This document shows positions 1 to 9,073 of a stretch of 64,000 nt of DNA, piece by piece. Source of the stretch: Hyphobacterium sp. CCMP332 (lineage in GTDB: Bacteria; Pseudomonadota; Alphaproteobacteria; Caulobacterales; Maricaulaceae). The translations under genes and the position numbers were made by a program. The notes under the pieces are model-generated. The model was given only the letters and a program-made list of their open reading frames with translations, did no database searches and was not told the DNA's origin. The stretch covers positions 2,011,501 through 2,075,500 of the forward strand of contig NZ_CP058669.1 in assembly GCF_014323565.1 (NCBI RefSeq), written 5' to 3'. Position 1 is the first letter of the stretch; every line of letters starts with the position of its first letter.

Positions 1-510
1 GGACGGCATGGTTTCATGGATGACCGTTACAACAGACATGGCGATGGGCAGCAGCATCAACGTGGTCGAGGTGTTGGATATCCACATGCTGACAAAGGCG
101 GCGGCAAGCATGAAACCACCCACAAGGGCTCTGGCATCCGCCCCGGCGAGCGCGAAGACGGCGAGCGCGATACGGCGATGCAGGCCGCAGCGCTCAATGG
201 CCAGCGCAACCACAAAGCCGCCAAAGAAGAGATAGATGATCGGATTGGCGTAGGGCGCAGCGATTTCGCGTGTCGATATCACATCAAGCAGAGGCAGGGC
301 CACGAGTGGCAGGAATGCCGTAATGGCAACCGGAATCGCTTCCGTCGCCCACCATATCGCCATCCATGTTCCGATAGCGGCGACGATCACGCCTTCACGG
401 GGCAAGCCCTCAGGTGCGAAGGTAAATCCGATGAGCAATGCCGCAAGAGGCCCGAGCAACAGGCCGATCCGCTGATAGAGTGCGGGGCTGGAATCCTCTT
501 GTGGGGTCAT
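1..510 (-). CDS. DASS/SLC13-family divalent anion:Na+ symporter, N-terminal part
   Basis: The gene runs off the window start, so only the first 170 residues are visible. They translate without a stop as a very hydrophobic protein. Family hallmarks are WMAIWWATEAIP in the second membrane segment and ISNTSTTLMLLP near residue 155; the SNT tripeptide is the first of two Na+/carboxylate-binding motifs in this family. Members import C4-dicarboxylates, citrate or sulfate into the cytoplasm. The start is ATG at 510, preceded by AGGTG. The gene lies 71 nt downstream of the esterase and in line with the TBDR, so it is probably the last gene of that unit. A dicarboxylate substrate would fit the fumarase-superfamily lyase encoded opposite. 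Family assignment is firm; substrate is inferred. Confidence 0.85.
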   Translation of the reverse strand, partial: MTPQEDSSPALYQRIGLLLGPLAALLIGFTFAPEGLPREGVIVAAIGTWMAIWWATEAIPVAITAFLPLVALPLLDVISTREIAAPYANPIIYLFFGGFVVALAIERCGLHRRIALAVFALAGADARALVGGFMLAAAFVSMWISNTSTTLMLLPIAMSVVTVIHETMPS

Positions 511-581
511 CGGGTCACCTGTTCTGGGTCAATTCTTATGAAAGAAGGCGAGACAGGAGGCGCCGGGGGCACGACCTGTCA

Positions 582-1445
582 TCATGGGGCTGTTCTTGTC
601 CTGTCCGGCTGTGCCGCGATCAGGGCCGCGGCGGCCTCGGCCATTCCCGCATTGTCGTGTGCAATCCCGGGAACACTGACAGTGCTCCACAAGAAAGGCG
701 TATCGAGCCGGTCGGCCTGAGCCTGTGCAAAAGCGAAGAAAAATTCGCCGCGGGCGTATCGATGCGGGCCTTGCGTCATCGCGTCCGGCGTACGCCGCAA
801 ATTCACGTCTTCCGGATCCGTGTCCTGATCACCCAGTAGCAACACCATCGGCCGGCCCAGCCATTGACGCACATCGTTCTGATCTGCCGGCACGCCGTGA
901 AGCCCATAGGGCCAGGGCGTCCCGGCATCCGGTAATGTGTACCAGCCTGCATTTGCAGAATAGGCCGTATTCAGGCGCGGCAAGTCCTCGAACAGAAGTG
1001 CGCGGTGAACAAATTGCGCGCCCGCCGAATGGCCGAAAAGGAAATATCCCTCCGCCGTACCACCGCGCTGCATAATCGCATCGAAGAGCGGTTCGATTGC
1101 CGAGTAGGCATAGGGACCGTCAGTGCCGATTCCGCCAAGATTATACAAAGCGGCTCCGGGAAAGGAGTTTGCCGAGAATTCCGGCGCATAGATCCGCAAA
1201 CCATATTCCCGGGCCAATGTCTCCCAGTTTGCCGCATAATCGTCCGCATTCCGGTTCACGCCGTGCATAACGATCACCACGGGCGCATCGCCCATGGCCT
1301 CCGGCAGGGGCTCGACAAAGAAGACGTTCATCGCCGGGCCGGACCAGCCGGAAAACACAAAACGGCCCGTGCGCAGGTCGTCGGCCAGAGCCAACCCTGC
1401 GGGAAGCATCGCAATGAAAAGGAAGGCAGCCAGACGGCGCAGCAT
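582..1445 (-). CDS. Exported alpha/beta-hydrolase (esterase-like)
   Basis: This 287-residue protein begins with a Sec signal peptide ending in LALADD. The alpha/beta-hydrolase fold is shown by VVIVMHGVN (HG oxyanion loop, about residue 60), the nucleophile elbow GHSAG (about 140), a GDQDTD segment for the acid and a late PGIAHDN histidine. It probably hydrolyses an ester or amide in the periplasm. The substrate cannot be read from the sequence. It lies between the upstream TBDR and the downstream DASS transporter on the same strand, so a role in processing what the TBDR imports is plausible. The Shine-Dalgarno is weak, and a strong hairpin (1455-1480) separates it from the TBDR, so its expression may differ from that of the receptor. 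Confidence 0.8.
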   Translation of the reverse strand: MLRRLAAFLFIAMLPAGLALADDLRTGRFVFSGWSGPAMNVFFVEPLPEAMGDAPVVIVMHGVNRNADDYAANWETLAREYGLRIYAPEFSANSFPGAALYNLGGIGTDGPYAYSAIEPLFDAIMQRGGTAEGYFLFGHSAGAQFVHRALLFEDLPRLNTAYSANAGWYTLPDAGTPWPYGLHGVPADQNDVRQWLGRPMVLLLGDQDTDPEDVNLRRTPDAMTQGPHRYARGEFFFAFAQAQADRLDTPFLWSTVSVPGIAHDNAGMAEAAAALIAAQPDRTRTAP

Positions 1446-1454
1446 GAGATGATC

Positions 1455-1480
1455 GGGGCGCCGCTGGACAGCAGCGCCCC
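1455..1480 (-). terminator. GC-rich hairpin after the TBDR gene
   Basis: The plus strand reads GGGGCGCCGCTG, GA, then CAGCAGCGCCCC, giving a stem of about 12 bp with one wobble pair and a very short loop. It lies just after the TBDR stop and directly before the esterase ATG. No U-tract follows, so it could be an attenuator or an mRNA-stabilising 3' hairpin rather than a true terminator. Confidence 0.4.
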
Positions 1481-1492
1481 TGCAATCACGAG

Positions 1493-4400
1493 CTAGAAGA
1501 ATTTACGAATGTCGAGATAGATCTGACGTCCGCGAATGCTGTGATAGGCCGCATCATAGCCGTTGGTTTCATCGGCCAGCGGCGGATCTTCATCGAAGAT
1601 ATTATTTGCGCCAACGCGAATGCGCAGGCCATCGAAGGATCCATTGCTGTCGATGTCATACTCCATATAGGCGTTTACCTGGGTCCATTCATTGACAATG
1701 AATGGATCGCCATTCGGATCCAGTCCAGCGCCGGTATCGATAAACTCGCTGGTGTAGTCGGCGCGCACGCCACCACCAAAACCGCTCGGGTGACGCCATG
1801 TCAGGCTTCCTGCGACACGCCATTCCGGCTGACCGTCCTGGCGGATGATGTCCCCTTCCTGCGAAACGGTAATTTCATTGGAGATCAGGCCGCTATTCAC
1901 AGCATCCCGGATCTGCTGGGCCCCGGGTGAAAGAGCGATGAAGTAGGTATCGAGGAAGGACGCATTCAGGCTGAGATCAAAGTCGCCGAGCGGCGTATCT
2001 TCGATTTCGTAGTAGAATCCGTAATCAATGCCGTCGACATCAATGTCTTCGTTATTGTCATACGTATCGCGGACAAACTGGATTTCGCCCACAGGGGTCA
2101 GGCCCGCTGCGGTGAAGAAGTTGATCTGGTCCTGATTGGGGGCCGAGCGAACCACATTGGGGTTGGACGAACCCTGCAAGCGCAGCAGGTAATCCAGGCT
2201 GATATGGTTTTCTGCGCCAAACACGCCCACCACGCCGCGGCGCTGGATCTCCCAGCGATCAACGGTGATGGTCAGGGAGTTCAGCACGCTGAGCGGTCCT
2301 TGCAGGCCCCGTGGCTCGAAAACAACGCCATAAGTGACGTTGATATCGTCTTCCGGGCCGATATCGTCAGCCACGGAACGGCGCTCGGTACGGCCTTCCG
2401 TGAAGCCGTTACAGGCCGCAAAATTGGCAAAGGTTCCGTTTCGAACGCCGCCTTCACAAAAGTAGCTGTCTTCGCGGGAATTGGAGCGATCGACACCTTC
2501 ATTGACCACTAGCAGGTTTGGTGCCCGGAAGCCTTCCGAATAGGCGCCGCGGAACATCAGGCCTTCAAAAGGCGTCCATGCCGCCGCCACACGCGGTGTC
2601 ACGCCACTGCTGCCGAAATCGGAATAATGTTCGGCACGCGCCGCAATCTGGATGTCGAACGTATCGATCAGCGGAATATTCATATCCGGGCTGACAAGAG
2701 GGATGGACGCTTCGACAAAGGCCGCGAAAACATCGCGTGCCCCCCGCGAATCCGGCGTCGGGCTGGTGCCATAAATGTCGGTTTCGCTGGTTTCGCCGGT
2801 GACGGCGTCTGTGAATGTGATCGTGCCGTCGACGCGGGCGTCGCGATCTTCCTCATAGCGCCTCATTCCGAATTCGGCGCCGGTCGCAATACCGATATCG
2901 CCCCCGGCGATGCTGAAGACGCTGCCATTGCTGGCCCTGAAATCGATCAGGGAAAGCTCTGTCGTACTTTTGCGGACCACATCGACGAGGAAGGGGTCAA
3001 TGAGATTTTGCGCGTTGGGCGTGGCATCGCCGATGGATGGATTGTTCGGATCGCCACCGTTGAAAATGTTGTAGACGTTCGGCGTTTCGTTCGAAAGCGC
3101 CTGCTGGAACAGGGTCCGGGAAATCGAATTGTTGACCGTGTCTTCAGCATAAGCGCGATTATAGAGCAGCGCCGTATCCCAATCCCACCCCGACGTGCCA
3201 AACTCGCCGCGGGCACCGCCGAGCAGGCGCCATTGCGTGTTGACGACCTCGATATCGCGGAAGCCCACATCAACGAAACGATAGCGACCCGCGTCGGTGA
3301 AGACGGGCAAACCGCCAACCGGTACATTTGTCAGACCCGGCAGACGGTTGGGGTTGGGAGAGCCATCGGAGAACGTCACCGGTCCGAACGGATTGTAATA
3401 ATAATTGGCCGGAATGGAGATGTTTGTCGCACCAATGCCGTTCCGCGGCTCGTTGGTCGATTGCGTCTCGGCATAATAATAGCCGAACTCGCCATAAAGA
3501 CGGATACCGATATCCATGTCGTGATTGACGAAACCAAAGAGGTTGACGCGTTCGCGATCGGAGATGATGGAGCGTTCATAAGCGCCGTCAAAGCGCAGAT
3601 CGCGATCCTGACTACCATCGTCAATGCAGATATTGGCCACCGACAGCGCACCAGCCGTATTGGCGCGGCAACCGGCGAAACTGTCCGGCTGGATATGAAA
3701 AACGCCGGAAGTCGATGTCAGTGTCGTCCCGTTCTGCCTGACCCGGGTGCTCGACGTCGTCCGCAACGTCCATTGCCCCCAGGGCGTTTGGGTGGCCCGG
3801 TTGTCAAACGAGGCATCGCCCTCGAAACTCGTGCCGATCAGAAAGGGGCGTCTGTCCTCGGTCGCCGCGAAAGGATGCTCGGAAGCAAACATTCCATCGC
3901 GTCGTGAATATTCCGCCGAGAGCGAGATATTGGTCTGGCCATTGTTGAAGTCATCGCCCGCGCGAAGCGTCAGCGTTTGTTCGTTGAGCCCGCTGCCGGT
4001 GGCAAACAGATGGCGGGCGCGCGCATAGAGACCATCGACATCATCGGAGAGAATTGTGTTGAACACACCCGCAACCGCATCGGAACCATAAATGGCGGAC
4101 GCGCCGTCATTCAGCACTTCGACGCGCGCAATCCCAGCGACCGGAAGCGAGTTGACGTTAATCGTGGTGACCGGAGTCGACAATTCCGCCTGGGTCGACG
4201 GGTGATTGACGACGCGGCGGCCATTGAGCAGGACAAGCGTACCGCTGGAGCCGATCGAACGCAGGTTGATGGACGCGACATCACCGCGGGCATTGTTGTT
4301 CGTGGTGTTGTTGTCGGTCCGGAACTGAACGCCGCCCTGCGAGGGCAGGGAGCGGATCAGGTCTTCGCCATCGACTCCGCCGATGGAGTCGAGCTCGTTC

Positions 4401-4606
4401 TGGCCGATAATGGTCACGGGCAGTGATTCGTTGATGCGGGCACCCTGAATATTGGTACCTGTGACCACAATAATATCGGCTGGTTCAACCTGTGCAGGCC
4501 GCGCGTCCGGCGTTTGCTCCACGGGCGCATTTTGCGCGAAGGCGCTCCCGCCAAAGGCCAGAACGCTGAGTGCGATCCCCGAATTCAAGATACCCCGATA
4601 TGACAT
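1493..4606 (-). CDS. TonB-dependent outer-membrane receptor
   Basis: The protein has 1037 residues from the ATG at 4606, chosen because AGGGGAGA sits just upstream and a signal peptide (ending SAFAQN) follows directly. A start 13 codons earlier would spoil the signal. A TonB-box-like DIIVVTG precedes a plug domain (INLRSIGSSGTLVLLNGRRV, then YGSDAVAGVFN), followed by a long beta-barrel ending in an aromatic terminus (DIRKFF). It imports a substrate too large for porins, powered by TonB. The plug type is common in Caulobacterales and Sphingomonadales and does not reveal the ligand. The neighbours (divergent TetR, exported lyase and carboxypeptidase, esterase, DASS permease) suggest a small organic or peptidic nutrient rather than a glycan; no glycosidase is adjacent. 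Confidence 0.93.
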   Translation of the reverse strand: MSYRGILNSGIALSVLAFGGSAFAQNAPVEQTPDARPAQVEPADIIVVTGTNIQGARINESLPVTIIGQNELDSIGGVDGEDLIRSLPSQGGVQFRTDNNTTNNNARGDVASINLRSIGSSGTLVLLNGRRVVNHPSTQAELSTPVTTINVNSLPVAGIARVEVLNDGASAIYGSDAVAGVFNTILSDDVDGLYARARHLFATGSGLNEQTLTLRAGDDFNNGQTNISLSAEYSRRDGMFASEHPFAATEDRRPFLIGTSFEGDASFDNRATQTPWGQWTLRTTSSTRVRQNGTTLTSTSGVFHIQPDSFAGCRANTAGALSVANICIDDGSQDRDLRFDGAYERSIISDRERVNLFGFVNHDMDIGIRLYGEFGYYYAETQSTNEPRNGIGATNISIPANYYYNPFGPVTFSDGSPNPNRLPGLTNVPVGGLPVFTDAGRYRFVDVGFRDIEVVNTQWRLLGGARGEFGTSGWDWDTALLYNRAYAEDTVNNSISRTLFQQALSNETPNVYNIFNGGDPNNPSIGDATPNAQNLIDPFLVDVVRKSTTELSLIDFRASNGSVFSIAGGDIGIATGAEFGMRRYEEDRDARVDGTITFTDAVTGETSETDIYGTSPTPDSRGARDVFAAFVEASIPLVSPDMNIPLIDTFDIQIAARAEHYSDFGSSGVTPRVAAAWTPFEGLMFRGAYSEGFRAPNLLVVNEGVDRSNSREDSYFCEGGVRNGTFANFAACNGFTEGRTERRSVADDIGPEDDINVTYGVVFEPRGLQGPLSVLNSLTITVDRWEIQRRGVVGVFGAENHISLDYLLRLQGSSNPNVVRSAPNQDQINFFTAAGLTPVGEIQFVRDTYDNNEDIDVDGIDYGFYYEIEDTPLGDFDLSLNASFLDTYFIALSPGAQQIRDAVNSGLISNEITVSQEGDIIRQDGQPEWRVAGSLTWRHPSGFGGGVRADYTSEFIDTGAGLDPNGDPFIVNEWTQVNAYMEYDIDSNGSFDGLRIRVGANNIFDEDPPLADETNGYDAAYHSIRGRQIYLDIRKFF

Positions 4607-4632
4607 TGTGTTCTCCCCTACACGATTTGAAA

Positions 4633-4675
4633 TTGACGAAAGCAACGCTGCTGGACAGTGTCAACAAAAATTATA
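4633..4675. promoter_or_regulatory. Divergent promoter region with candidate TetR operator
   Basis: A perfect minus-strand TATAAT (4675-4670) lies about 65 bp before the TBDR ATG. Directly downstream is a dyad with arms TTGAC (4633-4637) and GTCAA (4660-4664), placed where a bound repressor would block the TBDR promoter. The adjacent double TetR protein is the obvious candidate binder. The inner part of the dyad is not symmetric, so this is tentative. Confidence 0.35.
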
Positions 4676-4774
4676 CACTCGGTTCAAATTCAATGCAGCC
4701 AGTTGGCTTGGTTTTCCGGCCAGCATTTTCCATGATGCCGCCGCCGGTGCGCTTTCGTTTCGGTTGTCAGAACA

Positions 4775-6097
4775 ATGGCGAAATCCAGAATGACCGTTCT
4801 CAGACCCAAATTTCCGGACCACAGATCGCCCTTTTCAAAGCGGCAGGAGCGGGCTCGAAAGACAGCGGCCATCCGCGCGGCTGCCGCCCAGCGGTTCAGC
4901 ACATACGGAGTGCAGGGGACACGGCTGGAGGATATCGCAGCCGATCTCGGCCTGACCAAGACCAGCATTGCATACTACTATCCGTCGAAGGATGACCTGG
5001 TCGAAGCGGTCTTCCTGACCGCCGCCGAGTTTCTGGAAGAGGCCGTCAGCCATGCCGAGGAAATGGCGGCGACGGCTGACCTCAGGATTCTGGGCCTTTT
5101 TCAGGCCTATGTCGATCAGCTCACCGATGCGGTTGACGGCCAGCGCAGCCACCCGGCTCAGCTCCAGGAGCTCGATACACTGCCAGAGGACATGCAGGCG
5201 CGGATCGTCAAACGCCTGAGTGCAACTGTCGGGCGCGTCAACGCTATCGTCCAGGACTGGCTCGATCAGACCAATCATTCTCCGGGACGCAGCGAGCCCG
5301 TGACCTTCTGCCTGTTTGCCTTGCTGGACTGGTTGAAGGTGAGCGCGAACGAGTTGTCAGGCGAAGATTTCAAGAAAGACTCCACAGTCTTGCTGGATAT
5401 CCTCGGTGGAGGATTGGCAAGGCGCGGTGCGCTGTCAGGCCGGATCACGCCGCAATTCAACACGCATGATGAATTGCCGCAGATTTTTGATCGCGAGGCC
5501 CGCAAGCAAGTCAAGCGTGAGGCCTTTCTCAAGGCCGGGATAAGGTTTTTCAATCAGTATGGGTTTGAGGGCGTATCGCTCGCCGATGTCGCCGGTTCCC
5601 TAGGCGTCACACGCGGCGCTTTTTACTATCATATCCCTGACAAGGAGAGCTTTCTCGAGCAATGTCTCGACCACTCTCTGGATACGGCGGAAGCCACGTT
5701 TGATGCAGCAGATCAGACCCATAGCGGTCTCGATTTCATTCAGCGCGTTCTGTTCGATTTGATCTACATGCAGGCAAGCGGCGCAACGCCTGTCATCCGG
5801 CCCGGACTGATGTCTGCCCTGCCATCTACGCGGCAGAAAAGGTATCAGGTCCGTCTTCGCAACATCGCTCGCCGCCTGGGAGATGCCCACGACGCTGCGA
5901 TCGCCGCCGGCACGGCGCGCCAGCACGATACAGCGGCCGTCGAAACCATTCTGGCCAGCATCATGTTTCTCAATGACGGTTACACTCTGGCGGCAGCCAA
6001 CAGTTTCAACGACTGGCGCATATCCGAACATCCGCAGTCTGCGACGAATGATTACCTGTACATCCTGTTCTTCGGATTGACGGCAGGTGACGCGTGA
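4775..6097 (+). CDS. Double-headed TetR/AcrR-family regulator
   Basis: The 440-residue protein contains two complete TetR DNA-binding domains in tandem. The first is at about residues 24-75 (LEDIAADLGLTKTSIAYYYP). The second is at about 246-300 (LADVAGSLGVTRGAFYYHIP). Each is followed by a helical ligand/dimer region, whereas an ordinary TetR is about 200 residues with one head. It is transcribed away from the TBDR and shares 4 nt (GTGA) with the lyase gene, so it is very likely the pathway-specific regulator of both units. No clear Shine-Dalgarno precedes the ATG at 4775; ATG 4790 is an alternative start. The two halves are diverged, which indicates an old fusion rather than a recent duplication. 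Confidence 0.9.
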   Translation: MAKSRMTVLRPKFPDHRSPFSKRQERARKTAAIRAAAAQRFSTYGVQGTRLEDIAADLGLTKTSIAYYYPSKDDLVEAVFLTAAEFLEEAVSHAEEMAATADLRILGLFQAYVDQLTDAVDGQRSHPAQLQELDTLPEDMQARIVKRLSATVGRVNAIVQDWLDQTNHSPGRSEPVTFCLFALLDWLKVSANELSGEDFKKDSTVLLDILGGGLARRGALSGRITPQFNTHDELPQIFDREARKQVKREAFLKAGIRFFNQYGFEGVSLADVAGSLGVTRGAFYYHIPDKESFLEQCLDHSLDTAEATFDAADQTHSGLDFIQRVLFDLIYMQASGATPVIRPGLMSALPSTRQKRYQVRLRNIARRLGDAHDAAIAAGTARQHDTAAVETILASIMFLNDGYTLAAANSFNDWRISEHPQSATNDYLYILFFGLTAGDA

Positions 6098-7587
6098 TAA
6101 GGGCGCTCCTGCTGATCGCGGCGCTTGTGCCTGCCGCCTGCTCCCGATCGACAACGGATAACGCCGAAGTCGCGCCTGTTACAGCCGCAGCGATCGAGGC
6201 TGAAGCCGCCGTCACGCCGGATCCACCAGCCTTCATTCCCCAGACCCGCCCCCTGTCGCGCAATAGCGAAATCGCCACGATTTTCTCGACGCCGGCGTTG
6301 AACGCCGAGGTGCTCAGGCTGGAAGCCGCGCTCGCGCGGGCCCAGGCTTTTCATGGTGTCATCCCGCAATCGGCGGCGGACGCAATCTCTGCTGCGGCCG
6401 TGCCGGAAAACATCCCGCAGGACGCGATCGACGCCGAATATGCTGTCGTCCGCCACCGCATGGTCGCCTTTCTGAACGTATTCCGGCGGTCACTCGACGA
6501 GGAGAGCGCGAATTACCTGCATTTCGGGGCGACGACCGTCGACCTTTACGACAGTGCCGCCATGCTTCAGATGCGCGCCTCCGTCTTCGAAATGATCGAG
6601 AATTTGCGGACCATCGAGCTGCAACTCATCGAGCTCGCCGACCGCTATAAAGACACCCCCATGATCGGGCGCACTCTGGGCCAGCACGCACTGCCCATTA
6701 CGTTCGGCAAGAAGCTGAGCGGCTATATCGGCGAGAACCGGCGCCACATCGATCGCCTCGCAGACCTGCTCGACCGCATCGAGCGATCGATCATCATGAA
6801 GGGTGCCGTCGGCAGCTATCTGGGCCTCGGGCCCGAGGGGCAGAATGTCGAAGCCCGGATGGCAGTCGAGCTCGGCCTGCCGGCGCCTTACCCGGACGAC
6901 TGGCATGCCAGCCGCGATGTTTTTGCCGAATTTGCCCTGGTGCAAGCGATGATGGCGCGCACCTGGGGCCGGCTGGGACAGGAGGTTTTTCTGCTCCAGA
7001 TGACGGATATCGGCTCGGTCATGGAGGCGGTGCCCACGGGCTCCGTCGGGTCAAGCACAATGCCGCACAAGGTCAACCCGTCGCTCTCCGAGGCCCTGAT
7101 CCAGCACAGCCGCACCATACCGCGTCTCGCCGAGATCGTATTGGATGACATGGTCAATTTCTTCGAGCGGGACAACACCTCCCGGCCCAACCGCGCCATC
7201 GAGGATGTCGCAATTGCCACAGAGGAAATGCTCGGCGATGCCAGCCGCTTGCTGTCGCGCATACGAGTGGACGAGGCCCGCATGGCAGAAAACCTTCAAC
7301 GCAGTCAGGGCTGGATTCTGACCCAGCGTATCGTGTTTGCGGTGCAGGAGGATCTCGGGCGTGAGGCCGCAGAGCACCGCCTCCGCGATCTGGCCGCCGC
7401 GGCAACCGGCACCGGCGCCTCGCTGCGGGACGCCATCGAGAGCGATGCCGAACTGTCCGCTCTCCTGTCGCCGGAAGAGCTTGAAGCCCTGCTCGATCCG
7501 AACACCTATCTGGGCCTTGATGCCGCGCTCGTAGATGCCGTGATTGCCGAAGCCCGCGCCGCCCGGCTGGAGGACCCCGTCCGATGA
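6094..7587 (+). CDS. Lipoprotein of the fumarase/aspartase (adenylosuccinate lyase-like) superfamily
   Basis: The protein has 497 residues and starts with GTG overlapping the TetR stop (GTGA). It opens with a lipoprotein signal (LLLIAALVPAAC, lipid Cys at about residue 16) and a short linker. A full lyase fold follows. TLGQHALP carries the conserved general-acid-type His, and GSVGSSTMPHKVNP is the superfamily signature with the catalytic Ser loop. The family cleaves C-N or C-O bonds of succinyl groups and releases fumarate, and its usual members are cytosolic. A lipid-anchored periplasmic member is unusual. Cofactor-free chemistry would allow activity outside the cytoplasm. The next gene, overlapping by 4 nt, is another exported hydrolase. 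The substrate is unknown; an N-succinyl or aspartyl adduct is inferred from family chemistry. Confidence 0.85.
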   Translation: MIRALLLIAALVPAACSRSTTDNAEVAPVTAAAIEAEAAVTPDPPAFIPQTRPLSRNSEIATIFSTPALNAEVLRLEAALARAQAFHGVIPQSAADAISAAAVPENIPQDAIDAEYAVVRHRMVAFLNVFRRSLDEESANYLHFGATTVDLYDSAAMLQMRASVFEMIENLRTIELQLIELADRYKDTPMIGRTLGQHALPITFGKKLSGYIGENRRHIDRLADLLDRIERSIIMKGAVGSYLGLGPEGQNVEARMAVELGLPAPYPDDWHASRDVFAEFALVQAMMARTWGRLGQEVFLLQMTDIGSVMEAVPTGSVGSSTMPHKVNPSLSEALIQHSRTIPRLAEIVLDDMVNFFERDNTSRPNRAIEDVAIATEEMLGDASRLLSRIRVDEARMAENLQRSQGWILTQRIVFAVQEDLGREAAEHRLRDLAAAATGTGASLRDAIESDAELSALLSPEELEALLDPNTYLGLDAALVDAVIAEARAARLEDPVR

Positions 7588-8816
7588 ATGTCAAACCTGT
7601 GTTGAGCACGCTGGCGCTTCTTGGCGCGGCCGGCTTTCTGGGCGCTTGCGCGACCCCATCAACAGAATTGGCCGATTGCGCGCAAGGCGATGTCCGCCTG
7701 ACGCAGGATTTTTCCGGCTCGCCCGCTTACGCCTGCACACGAACGGGGCCGGCAGCCTTTCAACTGGCTGTCGCGCCGGAAAGTGCACCGATCAATCCCA
7801 GCCCCTGGTTCGCCTTCGACCTTGAGGCAGAGCGCGAGACCGGGGTGAGCGTTCAACTCGATTACGGTGAGTACGAACATCGCTACCGTCCGGAAATCAA
7901 TCACGGCGATGGCATCTGGGCCGCCTTGCCCGATACCGCCGTCCGGCTCGAAGCCGGCGACAGTGTCGCCGTGATAAGTGTTGATATCGGGCCGGGCATT
8001 GTGCGGATCGCAGGACAAGAGGTTTTCGGCGTTGAAGACCGGGCGCAATGGCGGGCGGAGTTTGCGGCGCGAAACGGCCTCACCCGCCAGACCATCGGCC
8101 AGAGCATCGATCGCCAGCCTGTCGAGGCCCTGTCCCGGTCCGCATCGGCACAGAATGCCCCGCTCATCGTCATACTGGGCGGCCAGCACCCGCCGGAGGT
8201 GACCGGCGTGCTGGGGCTTCGGGCTTTTCTGGAAACCCTGCTTGGTTCCGCGTCCGGTGACAACCCGCTGGATCTCTATGAATGGCTGATCATACCCGAC
8301 CTCAATCCGGACGGCGTCGACCGCGGACACTGGCGGCAAAATCTTGGCCGGATGGATCTGAATCGCGACTGGGGTCCCTTCACCCAGCCCGAAACCGCTG
8401 CCGTCCTTGCCGAACTCGAAACGCGCGTGTCAGAAGGGCAGGTGCCTTTTCTGATGCTGGATTTTCACAGCACACATCGCGACGTGCTGTACACGCCACC
8501 CGATGACCTTGGCCTGTCACCCGATAATTTCGCGGCGGACTGGATCGCTATTCTCAATGGAATCTGGCCGGGTGAAGGTGAGGCTTTTGCCCGGGGCCCG
8601 GGGCATAATCCCGACCTTCCCACATCCAAGACCTGGTTCGCGACACGCTTTGGTGCGCCGGGAATAACGGTGGAGTTCGGCGATGAAACCGACCGCGGCC
8701 GGATCATGATGCTGGCGCAAACAGCGGCACAGGCGCTCAGGATTTATCTCGAGGATGCCCAAGCGGAAAATGAAGCCGCCGGATTCTTGCCCCCTGGAAA
8801 TGCGCGCCCGGATTGA
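7584..8816 (+). CDS. Lipoprotein M14-family zinc carboxypeptidase
   Basis: This 410-residue protein has a lipoprotein signal (LGAAGFLGAC). After an N-terminal beta-rich region of about 140 residues comes an M14 catalytic domain. GGQHPPE supplies the HxxE zinc ligands, LNPDG and DLNRDW supply the Asn-Arg pair that binds the substrate carboxylate, LDFHSTHRD supplies the third zinc His, and TVEFGDE supplies the catalytic Glu. All key residues are present, so the enzyme should be active. It would remove a C-terminal residue or cleave an amide next to a free carboxylate in the periplasm. Its ATG overlaps the lyase stop (ATGA), which implies coupled translation and a shared pathway. It ends the operon, and a degenerate repeat follows. 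Confidence 0.88.
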   Translation: MNVKPVLSTLALLGAAGFLGACATPSTELADCAQGDVRLTQDFSGSPAYACTRTGPAAFQLAVAPESAPINPSPWFAFDLEAERETGVSVQLDYGEYEHRYRPEINHGDGIWAALPDTAVRLEAGDSVAVISVDIGPGIVRIAGQEVFGVEDRAQWRAEFAARNGLTRQTIGQSIDRQPVEALSRSASAQNAPLIVILGGQHPPEVTGVLGLRAFLETLLGSASGDNPLDLYEWLIIPDLNPDGVDRGHWRQNLGRMDLNRDWGPFTQPETAAVLAELETRVSEGQVPFLMLDFHSTHRDVLYTPPDDLGLSPDNFAADWIAILNGIWPGEGEAFARGPGHNPDLPTSKTWFATRFGAPGITVEFGDETDRGRIMMLAQTAAQALRIYLEDAQAENEAAGFLPPGNARPD

Positions 8817-8819
8817 GGC

Positions 8820-9060
8820 CGTGTCAGACGAACGCGAACCGGTCTCATTTTGCCAGGGTGTCGCCGATTCAGGCGGCAAGCCGCCGCCATTCGGCCAGCG
8901 CGATTTGGCGGCTCTCCTTGAACCGGCTTCGGTCGTTGATGTGGCACGCGGGATTGAAGACGTCGTGGTCCGCGGCGCTGTTTGGCGCGCCTTCGCGAAC
9001 AATCGAACGAGACAGGAATGGGTGGCGGCGCTGTCAGACTAAAGCGAACCGGTCTCAGTT
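8820..9060. repeat. Degenerate intergenic repeat, copy A (convergent gap)
   Basis: Two direct repeats of about 27 bp, beginning GTCAGAC and containing GCGAACCGGTCTCA, lie at about 8824 and 9034. They flank a minus-strand remnant reading NDRSRFKESRQIALAEWRR then LAA and a stop. A related remnant, NDGNGFKEKQHDALSECRQ then LAA, lies at 59248-59430. No intact reading frame spans it. It fills the gap between the converging carboxypeptidase and eda genes and may be a dead mobile-element end or a REP-like convergent-gene element. Confidence 0.55.
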
Positions 9061-9073
9061 TGCCGCCAACCCG

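Noticed and set aside
2627-3907. Plus-strand open frame of 426 codons inside the first TBDR
   Set aside because: Shadow of the receptor gene; no domain or start signal.
8755-9042. Possible 95-codon gene after the carboxypeptidase
   Set aside because: It overlaps the carboxypeptidase end and lies in the degenerate repeat; the translation matches nothing and the related copy at 59248 lacks the frame.
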